Of a stretch of 64,000 bases of DNA, positions 36,850 to 49,701 are shown one piece after another. The notes below the pieces were generated by a model. It did no database searches, was not told the origin of the DNA, and saw only the letters and a program-made list of their open reading frames with translations. Numbering within the stretch: the first letter of the stretch is position 1; every line of letters begins with the position of its first letter. The stretch covers positions 546,001 to 610,000 of the forward strand of contig JBAMJR010000350.1 in the NCBI GenBank assembly GCA_038501785.1. The letters are read 5' to 3'. The stretch comes from Myoxocephalus aenaeus (taxonomy: Eukaryota > Chordata > Actinopteri > Perciformes > Cottidae). Both the position numbers and the translations under genes were made by a program.

Positions 36850-37364
36850 TTGTAATGGTAAAATATATCTTGCCATAGTTTAAAACTGTAAGGCCCAAAT
36901 ACTCCCAGTGAAAACACAAACCAGGTTCCCAGACAATTATTTTTGAAATACTGCTGCTTTCTCCTCAAGGCCGGATACAGGACGAGGGTGAATAGATAAG
37001 TTTGCACCTGCTGATAAATTTAATTAATAGTTGGAACAAGAACATAAGACTTGTGTGTGTGAGACTCATATTATGGTTTTCTTTTAAGTGTGCTGCTCAT
37101 TTTCATTGGTTGTCTTAAACTTCATCTGACAGACAGGGAAGGAACCTTTTAAATACCAAGGAACGGACAGAAGTCCGTGTGAGTCTTTCCACTGTCACTG
37201 TGATACGTGCCTGTGTAAACTGCTCCCCGCTTGCAAGCATTAAAGAATCACTCTTTACAACTTGTGTTCCAGAAGACTTTTTTTGTCTGTTCATTAGAAA
37301 GCTCAAATTACAATTCTCAACTCTTCTGCCTCAGTGACCAAGAGATAATTTTTCCACCACAGTA
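36850..37364. other. 515-bp segment present upstream of HERC copy A, absent upstream of copy B
   Basis: Copy B reads 'taatgttgagta' directly into 'tgtgagtgtgtcattg'. In copy A these are separated by 515 bp, flanked on both sides by AGTA (36,846-36,849 and 37,361-37,364). The segment has no clear transposon ends. It sits 90-600 bp upstream of the ISRE-like motif. Confidence 0.7.
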
Positions 37365-37451
37365 TGTGAGTGTGTCATTGAACTAACCATGAGTTGAGTA
37401 TCTCAGTCGTCCAGCATTCCTGTTCACAGTGTAAATACTGTTTTCCACTCA

Positions 37452-37467
37452 AGTTTCACTTTCGTTT
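37452..37467 (-). promoter_or_regulatory. ISRE-like element, HERC copy A
   Basis: AGTTTCACTTTCGTTT; on the minus strand this contains GAAAGTGAAACT, a full match to the interferon-stimulated response element consensus (two GAAA cores with 2-nt spacing). It is 204 bp before the closest point of the ATG and is conserved in copy B at 53,457. Confidence 0.7.
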
Positions 37468-37514
37468 TTCTTCTCCCTTCACTAGTCAGAAAGCTCCTCC
37501 TGCCTCTGCGTGTC

Positions 37515-37525
37515 AGTTTCGTTTC
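37515..37525 (-). promoter_or_regulatory. Second, weaker ISRE/IRF-like element, HERC copy A
   Basis: AGTTTCGTTTC (minus strand GAAACGAAACT) has two GAAA cores with 1-nt spacing. Also conserved in copy B at 53,530. Confidence 0.45.
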
Positions 37526-37627
37526 ATCATGGTCATAGGTTTTGTTTTCTTCGGCTCACAGCCACCACGCATGCGCAATGATACAATCAGGTTTCTCAGG
37601 TTTCGATTCTGCCAGACTGAGCCGAGC

Positions 37628-37636
37628 CATAAAAAG
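37628..37636 (+). promoter_or_regulatory. TATA-like box, HERC copy A
   Basis: CATAAAAAG 35-43 bp before the ATG, in a stretch identical in copy B (53,643-53,651). If used, the 5' UTR is very short, around 10-20 nt. Confidence 0.4.
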
Positions 37637-37670
37637 CAGCTGACGGTTCTTCCGGAGACATTTTACCGAG

Positions 37671-40600
37671 ATGTTTTCATGGGGAGAGAACTGCCAGCAC
37701 GGCTTTCGGTTGAAAGATGGCCCGGCTATCTCAACAGGCGACGGAGTTCACCTTTTAACCCTCGGCTTTGACGTCACACACCTGTCAGCGGGCCACGGTG
37801 GGCTCGCCTTCGTCAGAAGCAACGCCGATGCTGCCATCATCCGCACAAACGAGAGCAAAGATGGGGGGAGAGTCAGAGGAAAACAGAGTGAGCATCAGTC
37901 CTATAACTTCCTTCTCAGCTCTCGCTAACATACATGTTCTTATTATCCAGGACAAGCAGCTGCATCCCTTACTGTACACCTGCTGTGTTCTTTCAGAGTT
38001 GGTGAAGTGTAAAGAGAAGATTCAGGCCGTGGCTTGTGGTGATGATGGAGGGGTCACTCTGCTTTCTAGAGGAGGAAAAGTTCTCTGTGTGGACACAACT
38101 TGCACTTACATTCCGAAGTAAGGAGAAACTCACCTCATGATGTCCTGAATTTGCAACAAAAATGTGTGAAAGGGTGTAAATTTGTCTCACTTTTTTCTTC
38201 TTTATTTTTACTTCTGTCTCTTGTTCTTCTTCTGTCTCAGGCCCCTGGAAGCTTTGTGCAACATAGCGGTGTCTCAGGTTGCTTGTGGGAGCCGGCACTC
38301 AGTGGCCCTCACACAAGGTACAGTGAAGTCTATGTGACCTGCCACCAGGGGCGTTTCTAGGATTCAAAGAAAGGGGGGGCTGATCAAAAAATTGACAATC
38401 ATGCCTCTCGCATGATTGGAAGCTAGATCCAGGAAGCATTAGAGGCAGATAAAAAAAATACACACAAATAGCTAGCTTAGTGTTAACATAGCCCACTACA
38501 ATATTCCATTTCATTTGCCTAACGTAAACCTACATTTAAGCAGGTAACAATCGTTAACAAATACAGATTTAATACAAATACAAATCCACATTCTGTAACT
38601 ACCTGTACTTACAATCCCTCCGTGCATCATTTACTGTGAGATAAACTCCTTGGTATAGTTTACTGTGAGCTAAACTTACTGCCAAGTAAGTTTAGCAGCA
38701 GAGTGAGAAAGCCAGCGCAGCATCCTCCCCAAGGTCCTAGTGCCCTAAAGTTAACTATGATGATAGGCTATTGGATTGTAATTTGAAGGGGGAGAAAACA
38801 TACAAACCAGAACGCACGCACATATGGAGCATGTTAGAGTTATAAATAACTTGTACATGTGAAAAATAATAGTTTAATTTAATGACATCACCAAAAAATT
38901 GAAAGTTTTTCTTTTGTTTTTAAAGCTAAATTATTTGGTGGGCCTGAAGAACATTTTAAGGGGAATTCAGCCCCTGCCTGCCACTAGGGTGACCAGACGT
39001 CCGGATTTAGGCCGGACAGTCCGGATTTTCAATGCCCTGTCCGGCGTCCGGCGCAGCATCAAGCCGGACGCGTATTTGTCCTCCTTTTTGCATACCTGCA
39101 AACTTGTCATTTTTAAATAAAAATATGTGAACTGGCCGGCCAGCGTTTCTGAGATTGGAGTGAGACACGGAGAAAAGCTGATGTCGTGATCGTAATAGAA
39201 CATCTTTGATGTGACGTGTCGAGTCTTGGCCAATCAGCGTTAAGATGTCTCCAGCGGCCGTTTCTCAATACGCGTTCTTCTCTGTACTTGATGAGGAAAC
39301 TCACAACTGAAAGTTGATGTTCTCTGAATACTACTGTTGTTGAGTCACAACATGTACTTTTAGGATGTTTTCAGGCGAGAAGTTAGTTGTTTAAGCATCA
39401 AATCTGTGATCGGTTATTCAAGAATCAGCCGACTTAAAAAGATACGCCGACGAGTTGAGTTCCTGCTCACAGGACCGTGAGTCCCGCAGCACCGGGCCGT
39501 CAGCGCTCTGCTGCCCGGCGAGAGCAGCCTGATCCCGGCAGGACTTTTAGAAATGATCCGCTGGCTCCGATTTCTCCGCAGCGGTTAAACATGAGATATA
39601 ATTCTGTTTGAGGGTCTAACGAGCAATCTTTATTAGTTTATTATTTATTCACAGTAACCTTACATCAGTTTAACGGAGGGAAAGGTTAAGATTCATAACT
39701 TAAGATTTTCATTTTCATTTTACTTTGAACTACAGCAGTGTCTTTTTACTTTTGACCGAATTGTTTGCAATTATATGTGTATCTATATAAATATATAAGT
39801 ATATATATATAAAATACATAAAAAATACATATTAATTAATTGTTAATTACAATTAATTATTACATATTAATAATATATTACATATATAATACATATATAA
39901 GATATATATATATATATTACATATACGTATAAAAAAAAAAAAAATATATATATATATTAATTAATTGATAAAGCAGGGTATGCTCCAAGGAGATCAACTA
40001 CAGTAAAAAGGGCTCATATCCCCTCTCTTCACACTTAATAAAATCAAACTGCACCCCTCCTATGCAATTATTCACATTCTCACAAAATACCGCATAGTGT
40101 CCTCCTTTTTGGTGTTATGGATATGGTCACCCTACCTGCCACTAAAGTAGAAGCATAGAGCCGTTGGCTTGTCAGATAGTCGTGGCAACTCTTCCTGGGG
40201 TCTAAAACAGTTAATCACTGCTTTAATGTTTGTATCCCACAACTGCCTCTTAAACCCTTTGTTGTGTTGACTTGCTGGAAAACACCTCAGCCAGCGCTGA
40301 GACAGGATTTTATTAGTTGACTCATAGTCCATTGGTGGCTGATATCAAGGCATAATACAAGATAATAATGATTATAATAATAACATATGTTTATATAGCA
40401 CAACAAATGATTGCATTTCTCCACAGGAGGTCAGGTGTACACATGGGGTCAGAGCTCCAGGGGCCAGCTGGGTCTGGGGAGGAGCGAGCCCGGCTCCCAC
40501 TCGCCCCAACTCCTCCGCTCTCTGTCAGCGCTCCCCCTGGTCCAGGTGGCTGCTGGGGGAGAGCAGAGCTTCGCCCTCTCCGTCTCCGGAGGCGTGTTCG

Positions 40601-43600
40601 GCTGGGGCGGAAACGACCGCGGGCAGCTCGGGCTGGGAGACACAACAGGTATAAAACATATATTTTTAAAGCAATCATTATATCTAATACTCCTTAAAAA
40701 AAGCAAGTGTTGTATGATGATATAAAAAATTTTTTTGTCCCTAATAGACAGACCGACACCAACTCCTGTTTGTTGCCTGAACACGAAGAAAACAATTTAC
40801 ATTTCCTGTGGAAAGGACCACACTGCCATTTTGACAAAGGTTAGATCAAATAAAACAAGCTGTGTAACACTCGTGTTGTAAACAGTTCTACAAATGACAC
40901 TGAAATAATAGAACGTGCTTTAAAAGATCTCTGGCAACATTATTTTACCTGCCTCACCAATGCAGCACTAACTTCCGAGATCCCACAGAAATGTAAATAT
41001 GTAACAATAAACCATGTTTGGGAATTTCTGGTTCTGTCTGGTTGCTTCCTCAGAATGGGGCAGTGTTCACATTCGGCTCTGGTCAATATGGACAGCTCGG
41101 GCACAACTCATTCGCAGATGAACTACGACCTCGGCTTGTTGTGGAGCTCTGGGGGGCAACGGTCACCAAGATTGCATGTGGACGGTATGATTACATCACC
41201 TTTTATAATGCAACTTTCTGAGGATTATTAGAAATTACAATTCTAAACTCTCAGGCAGTTATTGTGAGCACTTCCAGCATGCTTTGATTATTTTATGGCA
41301 TCTTCCAATTGTGACAGTTTTTGTTTAGAAATGCCAAAAGTTAAAGGTCGCGGCGTGAAGCTATTTACATGTATTAATTGCTTTGTATTGCCGATTTGCG
41401 AACGGATTGTTACAAATCTTAAAAAACGATAGGTTGCCTATAACAGCATGTGAACCCATTTCTATGGAAAGGACTCAGGACTCAGGACGGGCATCAGCAG
41501 GGCTGCCATGGCAGGAGGTAGGAGGCAGGAGGCAGGACTGGCTCCAGGCACAGCCACGATCCATGGAAACTTGAGGCGAGGAAGCACAGAGGCTCCCGGA
41601 AAAAACTAAAAATAACTGAAAGCTCTGGCCCCCAACCTACTTTTTAAGACTCTGGGAACCACAAGTAACCCCACATTCAGTGAGTGCAACGCTCTAGTGG
41701 GGTAATATGGCACTGTAAGCTTCTTAAGATATGATGGTGCATCACCAGTTAAGGCTTTGTAGGTAAGGAGAAGGATTTTAAATATGATTCTCGATCTTAC
41801 AGGAAGCCAGTGGAGAGCAGCTAGTACAGGAGTAATGTGATCTCTCTTCCTCGTCCTCGTTAGTACACGAGCTGCCACATTCTGGATTAACTGGAGAGAC
41901 CCAAGGGATTTACCGGAGCAGCCTGATAATAAAGATATTTCTTAAATAAAGATATTTTCACTATTGCGTTTGAGAACGTTCTCAAATGTTTCTAATGTCT
42001 GAAGCGGAGGTTTGGATGCTGTAAAACGTGCTGAAAAGGCATCTCTGTTGACATTAAAATGCTGTTATCTCCATCAGGCATCACACATTGGCGCTGACGG
42101 ACTCGAACAGGGTCTTCTCCTTCGGGTGTGGAGAGCAGGGGCAGCTGGGACACGGAGAGGAGAGTCATCCGTCCGTGCCGCTACCTGTTCAACTGCCACA
42201 GGGTGACCACTTTTCTGAAATAATTTGACAATATAATGTGAATGCAAGGAATGGTGTCACGGAGGGAATTAAACTTTCATAATTATTTTGTTAATTCCAG
42301 ACACGGCTGACGCTGGAATTAGAAACATCTTCGCTGGAGGAAACTGTTCGTTTGCGACGTGCGCGTCCACTAAGGTACCGACACAAACCCGTACAGCACA
42401 GAGCGTGACGGTGGGAACAACGACTCAACCCTGTTTATTTCGCAGGACGTCCGCCAGGCGAACGCCGGTGGTGTCAACGACGGAGCTCTGCATCGCCTCG
42501 ATGACACGATGGACAAATGGACAACCGAATGCGATTTGAAGTCATGGAAAAAGATAAAAAAGTAAGCAAACTGCACTGGCAATTTATTTTCAATATTTTC
42601 TCAGTGCAACAGACTGAAAATGTTAAATGTTCTCATGGAAATCCGCAGGACCTTTTCCTCTGCATCCGGTGTGAATGCAAGCTTCCTTGAGCAGAGGTAA
42701 GCGCAGCATCCCTGTGCATGAACACAGGCATGACATTTCAGCAAGTCTTAGGAGCTGGTCTTAATGTGAGCTCAGTCTTCTTTCTCTGTGTTTTCAGCAA
42801 AGACAAACATTTCCAGACTTCGCCAAAGTACTCAGGCTTGAACTTCTCAGTCGCACGACTCGCCTTCGAGAAACTGGTGAAGAGGGACGATGTTTTCGCC
42901 GAGGTATGAAACTAAAGTGTGTGTGATGTGCAGGAAGGGTTTCAACGTTATCTACTTTGAGTATCCAGCATGTGCTGCTGTTACTCTATAATTACTCTCA
43001 AAACATGTTCATAATACGGCTGCGAATTTGTCTGAGGCGTTTAAATAAAAATAAAAAAGACCAAATCACGTTGTTTCTCCCTCGCTGTCCTTTTCAAACC
43101 ACCAGGTGGAGGCTGCTGTGCTGCACATGCTTCCTTCCCTTGATAAGAAGCCGTTGGGAGTGGAGGGGTTGAGGATCTACCTGCTTCTCAATGAGCTCCT
43201 GCATGTGATCCAGAGGCACGAACGCCGTCGAGCGACCACAACCCTCGCTGAGGCGGTCGCCGCCGCCGTCATGAACTTGTCTGCTGACAGTCTCCGGGTC
43301 ATAGGTGCTGTCAGCAAAATGTTGTTCACGATAACACTTTGTACATTCAAGTTAAAATCCATGAAAATATCCATGAAATTTGTTCTGATTGGAAGAGTCC
43401 GCCATTCCCGTGTTGGGTTCAGAGTGACCACCCACCTGAGCCTGGGGGCCGAGCAGGAGACGTCACTCTCTTGATTTATTCCCTCAGTAAACATTGTAGA
43501 CATGAGTTTATGTCTCAATCTCTAGTTTCAAGTCTTCTTCAATACAGCATGATGTTCTTTTAGTAAATTATGGTCCATTTAGAGTCAAACAGACCATGAA

Positions 43601-46600
43601 GCCGGGGAGGCTTTTGGGCGGGTTTACTGTGTTACAGCTTACTGTGATTGACAGGTCGCTACCACGGTGTATATGTCCATGTTTTGGTCTTACCAAAGTG
43701 TGTTGTCAGTTCATGAAAGTTCATTTTAACATTTGTGGTCGCCTAAGAATGTCATGTTCAGCGTTCGGTTGCACTTCGGTCCACCCTCTCGTTTCACTTC
43801 TGGTTGCAAAAAGCCAAGATGGCGACGGACAAAAAGCCTCCCCATAACTTTACATCTAATATAAAAGGCTAGCGTACATTCTGTTTGTTCTACTGATGAG
43901 AGTGTGGGAAAAAAACAAAAGCCTGTTAATTCCGCCTGAATACATGTATTGTGTGTCATTCATAAAATAGTTGACATGTGTATTTGTTCTCTTAACGCAA
44001 GCATAGAACAAAGTTGTGATCTATCAAACGTATGCTCACTGACATGAATGCCTTCCTCAGGGGACTGGTGGTCCTCTCTGCCGGCCTCCACCATGGTGGA
44101 GCACCTTGAGGTGTGGAAGCGGGCTGTCTCAGGGATCCTGTCCTCACAGCCTGTTCCTCGCAACTCTGGAGTCAGAAACCTGCTGCTCGTCCTCCAGTAT
44201 ATGTACAACGTTAGTATCATTTATCGACTGCGTTTCCTATAAACGTCACAGCATATTCCTACTCACTCTTACACCAAAACAGAGTTTTAACTTGATGAAT
44301 TTATCCTCTAATAAACACTTTTTTTAAAGGCCAACAGCAGGACTGCAGAACCCCAAAGGATGCCGGAAACCGACTTCTATTGGTTGATTGACAAACACTT
44401 TCTCAATGAGGATCTGCTGCTTTGGCGTTCACGGTCCAAACGAAAGGTAAAAATAACACACGGTGAAATAGTTTGTGAAGTAAAGCCATGATGCTGTCCC
44501 TCCGGTCTCCCTTTGTGTCACTTTTCAGACACCGTCCATTCAGAAAAAATACTCCTTTTTTTCAGTATATGCATGCTGAGCCGCTTATCCTGTGTAGCTT
44601 TCCAATTCTGATGGATCTGGAGTCAAAGAAATTTGTTTTTGACCAGAATGCTGCATACACCAAGGTAACTAAAACATGCCTCATGAGAACTAGCTTTTAC
44701 ACTCAATATACCATCAGCGTCAAGAAATCAGTTTCAAATGCTGTAGTGAGCTTTGAGAAATAACATCTTGAACTGTATTCCAGCAGGAAGCAAGTTTTCA
44801 CAGGTGCCGGCAATGGCTTTTACAGCCTCAACAGCTGTATCTTAAACTGAACCTGAGCCGAGCATCGGTTTTGGACGACACCTTTGAACAACTTGATGCT
44901 GCTGATCACGAGGACTACAAGTTTCCACCGGTGGTAAACATGTAGTTTCAATCTGCTGGCCAAAATTCACACTTTGAGGTACTCTTGTATAAGCTACTGT
45001 ACCAGGAGGAAAACTTAGTTTGTGCCATTTTGTCCTCCAGGTTTATTTTGATGAAAACTTCACAAACCCCGATGATGATAATCTCTACAGAAAAGACTTT
45101 TTTCATGAAGTGTTTCACGAGATGATTTCACCTGAAACTGGGATGTTCATGTTCAACGACTCCAAAACACTGGCATGGTTCCCCTCCACAGTAAGACTTT
45201 AAATCATCATACAGGAAAACCAACATTCAATTCAGATTTTAGATTGTAATTGTAAGTTTTATCTTCCATCAACCCCAGGCCACAGAGGACGACCAGAGAT
45301 ACTTCCAGTTTGGGGTTCTGTGCGGCTTGGCTTTGTACAACCAGCACATCATACACTTACCCTTCCCGCTGGCTCTGTTCAAGAAGCTGCTTGGTGTAAA
45401 GCCCTCCCTGGGGGACATGATCGAATTCAGCCCATGCGTTGGACAGTAAGAGGAATTAAATGTATATTTAAATCACAAAGATTTGGTTTCAGGTACAAAT
45501 TTCTGGTCAAAACCAACTATAAACAGCCTCTTTGATATCTTATGAATTATTCCTGTTTATTTTGTTTTTAGGAGTCTGCTGAACATCCTGGAAAACTACG
45601 AAGATGATGTCATAAACAACCTCTACATGGATTTTGTAGTATGTGTTTTACAGAACGTCAGTTTCTGAAATCTGTCATAATTTCTCAAAGCAGTGATATC
45701 ACTGTCTTCTCCTTTCTTATAACTGATCAACAGATCAACTGGGATGGCATAGAGGTTGACCTTGATCCGAAAAGTCCCGAAAAGCCTCTGATGGGGGAAA
45801 ATAAGTAAGGACCATGCATTTCTATTGTGTGCTTTGTTACTTGACAATAATTGAAGGAAAACACTTATTTAGCATTAATAAATGAGTACACGTCAAATGT
45901 TTCTGGCAAAGGCTGTTTTTAACACGGCAGCTGGTTTGTCACACAGAATCATCTGAGAAATAGTCAGTGGAAACTGTTTGGAAAAGGGCAGGTAAAAAAA
46001 AGGTAGCGGGTAATTTAATGTATTACTTATTAAACTTACTAACATATTAAAAAAGAAATGTAAACGCAGTCTTATTATGGTGAAGAAAGTAATGCAGTCC
46101 TAATATACCTCAAAGCAATTATTTAGGAAGATATAACTGTGTATCATCTGCATAGAAATGAAAAAATATATAATATCTACTAATTATGTGAGCAAGGGGA
46201 GGCATGTAAAAGAGAAAATTATGAGGCCCAGAATCAATCCTTGAGGTATACCACAAGTTTGTTTTGTGGACAAGATTCAATTCAATTCAATTTTTCAATT
46301 CAGTTAATTTTATATAGCCCAACATCACAAATACAAGTTTGTATTTGTGATACAAGTTTGAAGTGATAACAACATGTTATGTGTTACAATCTGTACACAT
46401 AACATCCCTGTCCCGGGACCTCACATCGGATCAGGAAAAACTCCCCCAATAAAGATAGTAAAAACCCTTTCACAGGGAAAAAAGGGAAGAAACCTGAGGG
46501 AGAGCAACAGAGGAGGATCCCTCTCCCCGGATGGACAGAAGCAATAGATGTCATGTGGCCAGAATGAATAACGTAACGGAGTTACAGCACATTACATGAA

Positions 46601-49600
46601 TATGACAGAAATGATTCATATAATGAGTAGTAGGCATGGACCGTGATCCAGATAATCACGATCCATGAAGCAGAAGGAGGTAGAGAGGAGGGAGGGAGGG
46701 GGCATCAGCAGGGCCATGGCAGCAGGCAGGACCGGTTCCAGGCAGCCATGAATCCATGGAAAAAGAAAGTAGAGTTAGTAATGTGCATTGAAGAGACAAT
46801 AATTTATCCAGAAGGAGAGAAATAAGAGAAGAGGGGAAGTGAAAGAGGAAGAGAAGAAGAGAAGAGGAGAAGAGGTGCTCAGTGTATCCTAAGATGTCCC
46901 CCAGCAGTCTAGGCCTATAGCAGCATATCTAGGGCCTGGACCAGGGCAAACCTGAGCCAGCCCTAACTATAAGCCTGAAACAGCCCTAAGTATAAGCGCT
47001 ATCAAAGAGGAAAGTCTTAAGTCTACTCTTAAATGAGGTGACCGTGCCTGCCCCCCTGACTGAAAGTGGACGCTGATTCCACAGAAGAGGAGCCCGATAA
47101 CTGAAAGCTCTAGCCCCCAACCTACTTTTTAAGACTCTGGGAACCACAAGTAACCCTGCATTCAGTGAGCGTAACGCTCTAGTGGGGTAATATGGCACTA
47201 TAAGCTCTTTAAGATATGATGGTGCATCACCAGCTAAGGCTTTATAGGTAAGGAGAAGGATTTTAAATATGTTTCTCGATCTTACAGGAAGTCAGTGGAG
47301 AGCAGCTAGTACAGGAGTAATGTGATCTCTCTTCCGCGTCCTCGTTAGTACACAAGCTGCAGTATTCTGGATCGACTGGAGAGACCCAAGGGACTTACCG
47401 GAGCAGCCTGATAATAAGGAGTTACAGTATTCCAGTCTTGAAGTAACACATTCGTGGATCAATGTTTCTGCATCGCTTTGAGACAGGATGTGCCGGATTT
47501 TTTAAATGTTCCGTAGGTGAAAAAAGGCAGTCCTTGAGATCTGTTTCACGTGGGAGCCAAAGGATAGGTCCTGGTCAAAAATAACTCAGAGATTCCTTAC
47601 GGTGGTGGTGGATGCCAGAGCGATGCCATCCAGAGAAACCATATCATCAGATAATTGATTTCTGAGGTGTTCTGGGCCACGTAGAATAACTTCAGTCTTG
47701 TCCGAGTTCAGCAGCAGGAAGTTGCAGGTCATCCCGGTTTTGATGTCTTTAAGACACGCTTGAAGTTTAGCGACCTGGTGGATTTCATCTGTCTTGATCG
47801 ACAGATATAGTTGAGTATCATCGGCATAACAGTGAATGTTTATGGCATGTTTTCTGATAATATTGCCTAAAGGAAGCATATATAATGTGAATAAAATTGG
47901 TCCAAGCACAGAACCTTGTGGAACTCCGTGACTAACGTTGGTGGTCATCGAGGCTTCGTCGTTTACAAATACAAACAGATCTATCTGATAAATACGACTT
48001 AAACCAGTTTAATGCTGTACCTTTAATGCCAATCGATTGGTCTAGTCTCTGTAATAAGATGTCATGGTCAATGGTGTCGAATGCTGCACTAAGGTCTAAC
48101 AAGACAAGTACAGAGACAAGTCCCCTATCTGATGCAACTAGAAGGTCATTAGTAATTGTCACTAGTGCTGTCTCTGTGCTATGATGCTTTCTAAATCCTG
48201 ACTGAAACTCCTCAAATAAACTATTGTTATGTAAAAAGTCACACAACTGATTTGTGACTACCTTCTCCAGTATCTTAGAGAGGAAGGGAAGGTTAGAGAT
48301 AGGTCTGTAGTTCGCCAACACCTCTGGATCCAGGGTGGGCTTCTTAAGAAGAGGTTTAATTACAGCTACTTTAAAAGACTGTGGTACATGACCCGTTAGT
48401 AAAGACCCATTGATAATATCTAGTAGAGAGGTGCTAATTAAAGGTAAAACTTCCTTAAACAGCTTAGTTGGAACAGGGTCCAGGAGACAGATAATGATGG
48501 TGCCTTTCTACTGAAGAATCTCTGTCAGAGAGACACTTCTGTTGACATGAAACTTGAATCTGCTAAACAGGAAGGAGTTTGTGGATGCCTTCGTGAATCA
48601 TGCCTTCAACACATCAGTGGAGGACGTGTTTCAGGAGTTCAAGCGAGGCTTCTTCCAGGTGTGTGACCAGGATTTGGTGAAGCTGTTCCGACCAAAAGAG
48701 CTGCAGGAAGTGCTGGTAGGCGGAGACTTCCATGACTGGGCAAAGCTGAAGCAGGTACAGTCTAAAACAGAGTTTATTTATTGATTTAAGTTTATTTATT
48801 GCATCCTGATCCCTGCATTGCGCTTGATTTGAATACTTCAAATGATCTTTAACAGAAGTAATTATAACAAGTCTGTTTCCCTTTAATTAGAACACAGTTT
48901 ATGAGGGGGTGTACAGTACCACACCACCACACCCCACCATACAGATGTTCTGGGAGGTTTTTGATGAACTAACTGAGGATCAGAAGAAAGCTTTTCTTTG
49001 TAAGTATTGTACCAGATTTTGAAATATAAAAAACATTTTCACATTTACTGTTGGGTTTTTTCCGTATGCATTTTTCTTAGTTTACAGACTTATTTTAGGC
49101 TCAACCATGTTGTTTTCCTAAACCTATAACCAAAGTAGCTTTGTTGCCAGAACATAACCACATTTCCCAGTGAGAAAAGCCTAAGCGTAATAATAACCTC
49201 TAAATGTTCTATTAATACATCTTCCCGTGAGATTGGGTTGGTTCTGTACACTCGGTATCTGGTAAGTCTGTTGTTGGAAAATGCCTTTGGGTAGTAGGTG
49301 CTGTTTCACCAGAAACTTTGGTTGCCTGGAGTCAATAATCAACTGTTCTAGTTAGCGTGAGCAGCGATAACATTATGTCTAACGCATTTCAGGGATGGGC
49401 AGTGCAAAGCCTAACACTTAGGATGTCACAAAAATAAATGAAAAGGCAAGAAACTCCCTGATGACCACTTTCCCCTCCACTAGGGTTTGTGACTGGCTTT
49501 GAACGGGTGCCCATTCTTGGCATGGAAAAGATAAAGATGAAAGTCAGAGTTAAAGGAGTTCAGGACCTCTCCTATGACCAGTACTACCCTGAGACGCATA

Positions 49601-49701
49601 CATGTGACTCAACGCTGGAGCTGCCCTTATACTCAACCAAGGAGATCATGAAAACCAAGCTTACAGAGGCCCTGAGCGACAATAGAAGAACCTACAAGTG
49701 A
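37671..49701 (+). CDS. Small HERC-type E3 ubiquitin ligase, copy A (23 exons, ~1,002 aa)
   Basis: Exons: 37671-37887, 37997-38117, 38241-38317, 40427-40648, 40748-40839, 41054-41184, 42078-42202, 42301-42374, 42446-42561, 42649-42696, 42798-42903, 43106-43304, 44061-44209, 44330-44446, 44566-44664, 44784-44933, 45041-45190, 45279-45445, 45572-45638, 45734-45804, 48571-48754, 48891-48999, 49484-49701; 3,009 nt in one frame. Residues ~1-350 are RCC1-like repeats (GQVYTWGQSSRGQLGLG, FTFGSGQYGQLGH, FSFGCGEQGQLGHG). Residues ~640-1002 are HECT (VYFDE, LAWFP, FGVLCGLALYN, FPLALFKKLLG, KEFVDAFVNH, TGFERVPILGM). Catalytic Cys971 lies in THTCDSTLELP, 31 from the end. The family transfers ubiquitin (HERC5: ISG15) to substrates. 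ISRE-like motifs suggest interferon control, favouring a HERC5/6-like antiviral role, but HERC3/4-type function is not excluded. Exon 10 uses a shifted acceptor. Confidence 0.88.
38346..38976. mobile_element. hAT-like element 1 in HERC copy A intron 3
   Basis: Starts CAGGGGCGTTTCTAGG and ends GAATTCAGCCCCTG; the terminal match is short. cctgccac flanks it at 38,338-38,345 and 38,977-38,984. Copy B has a single uninterrupted cctgccac at the matching place (near 54,351). Confidence 0.88.
38985..40134. mobile_element. hAT-like element 2, inserted beside element 1 in the same target
   Basis: Termini TAGGGTGACCAGACGTCC and GATATGGTCACCCTA; cctgccac at 38,977-38,984 and 40,135-40,142. It holds an AT-rich microsatellite at 39,770-39,965 and decayed frames only. 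The three cctgccac copies around elements 1 and 2 show two independent insertions at one site. Confidence 0.9.
41455..41945 (-). mobile_element. L2-type LINE 3' fragment in HERC copy A intron 6
   Basis: The minus strand reads LTRTRKRDHITPVLAALHWL, YKALTGDAPSYL and YYPTRALHSLNVGLLVVPRV, the C-terminal end of L2-type ORF2, followed by the 3' UTR (Bam-like 'atccatggaa' segment). Truncated on both sides. Confidence 0.8.
43470..43850. mobile_element. Copy of the 27.2-28.0 kb repeat family in HERC copy A intron 12
   Basis: 'ttgatttattccctcagtaa', 'gagtttatgtctcaatctct' and 'agagtcaaacagaccatgaa' match 27,440-27,590, and 'aagatggcgacggac' matches near 27,680. The outer ~85-bp repeats are missing. 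Confidence 0.7.
46270..48490 (-). mobile_element. L2-type LINE, 5'-truncated, in HERC copy A intron 20
   Basis: Minus strand. From 48,485 inward: LDPVPTKLFKEVLPLI, LANYRPISNLPFLSKILEKV, LLDLSAAFDTIDHDIL (RT motif A), VSHGVPQGSVLGPILF, IHCYADDTQLYLSIK (catalytic YADD) and the C-terminal GLLVVPRVLKSRLGARAFSY. It ends at the 3' tail with (TTGAA) reiterations at 46,270-46,300. Small frameshifts break the frame near 47,940 and 47,590, so it is probably inactive, but it is among the best-preserved elements in the window. Confidence 0.9.

Noticed and set aside
37785..38298. Minus-strand frames over HERC exons 1-3 (copy A and the same in copy B)
   Set aside because: Shadows conserved only because the two copies are nearly identical in DNA.
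40368..40784. Alternative frames over HERC exon 4 on both strands
   Set aside because: Exon 4 in the frame giving GQVYTWGQSSRGQLGLG joins both neighbours in phase and shows RCC1 repeats; the others do not.
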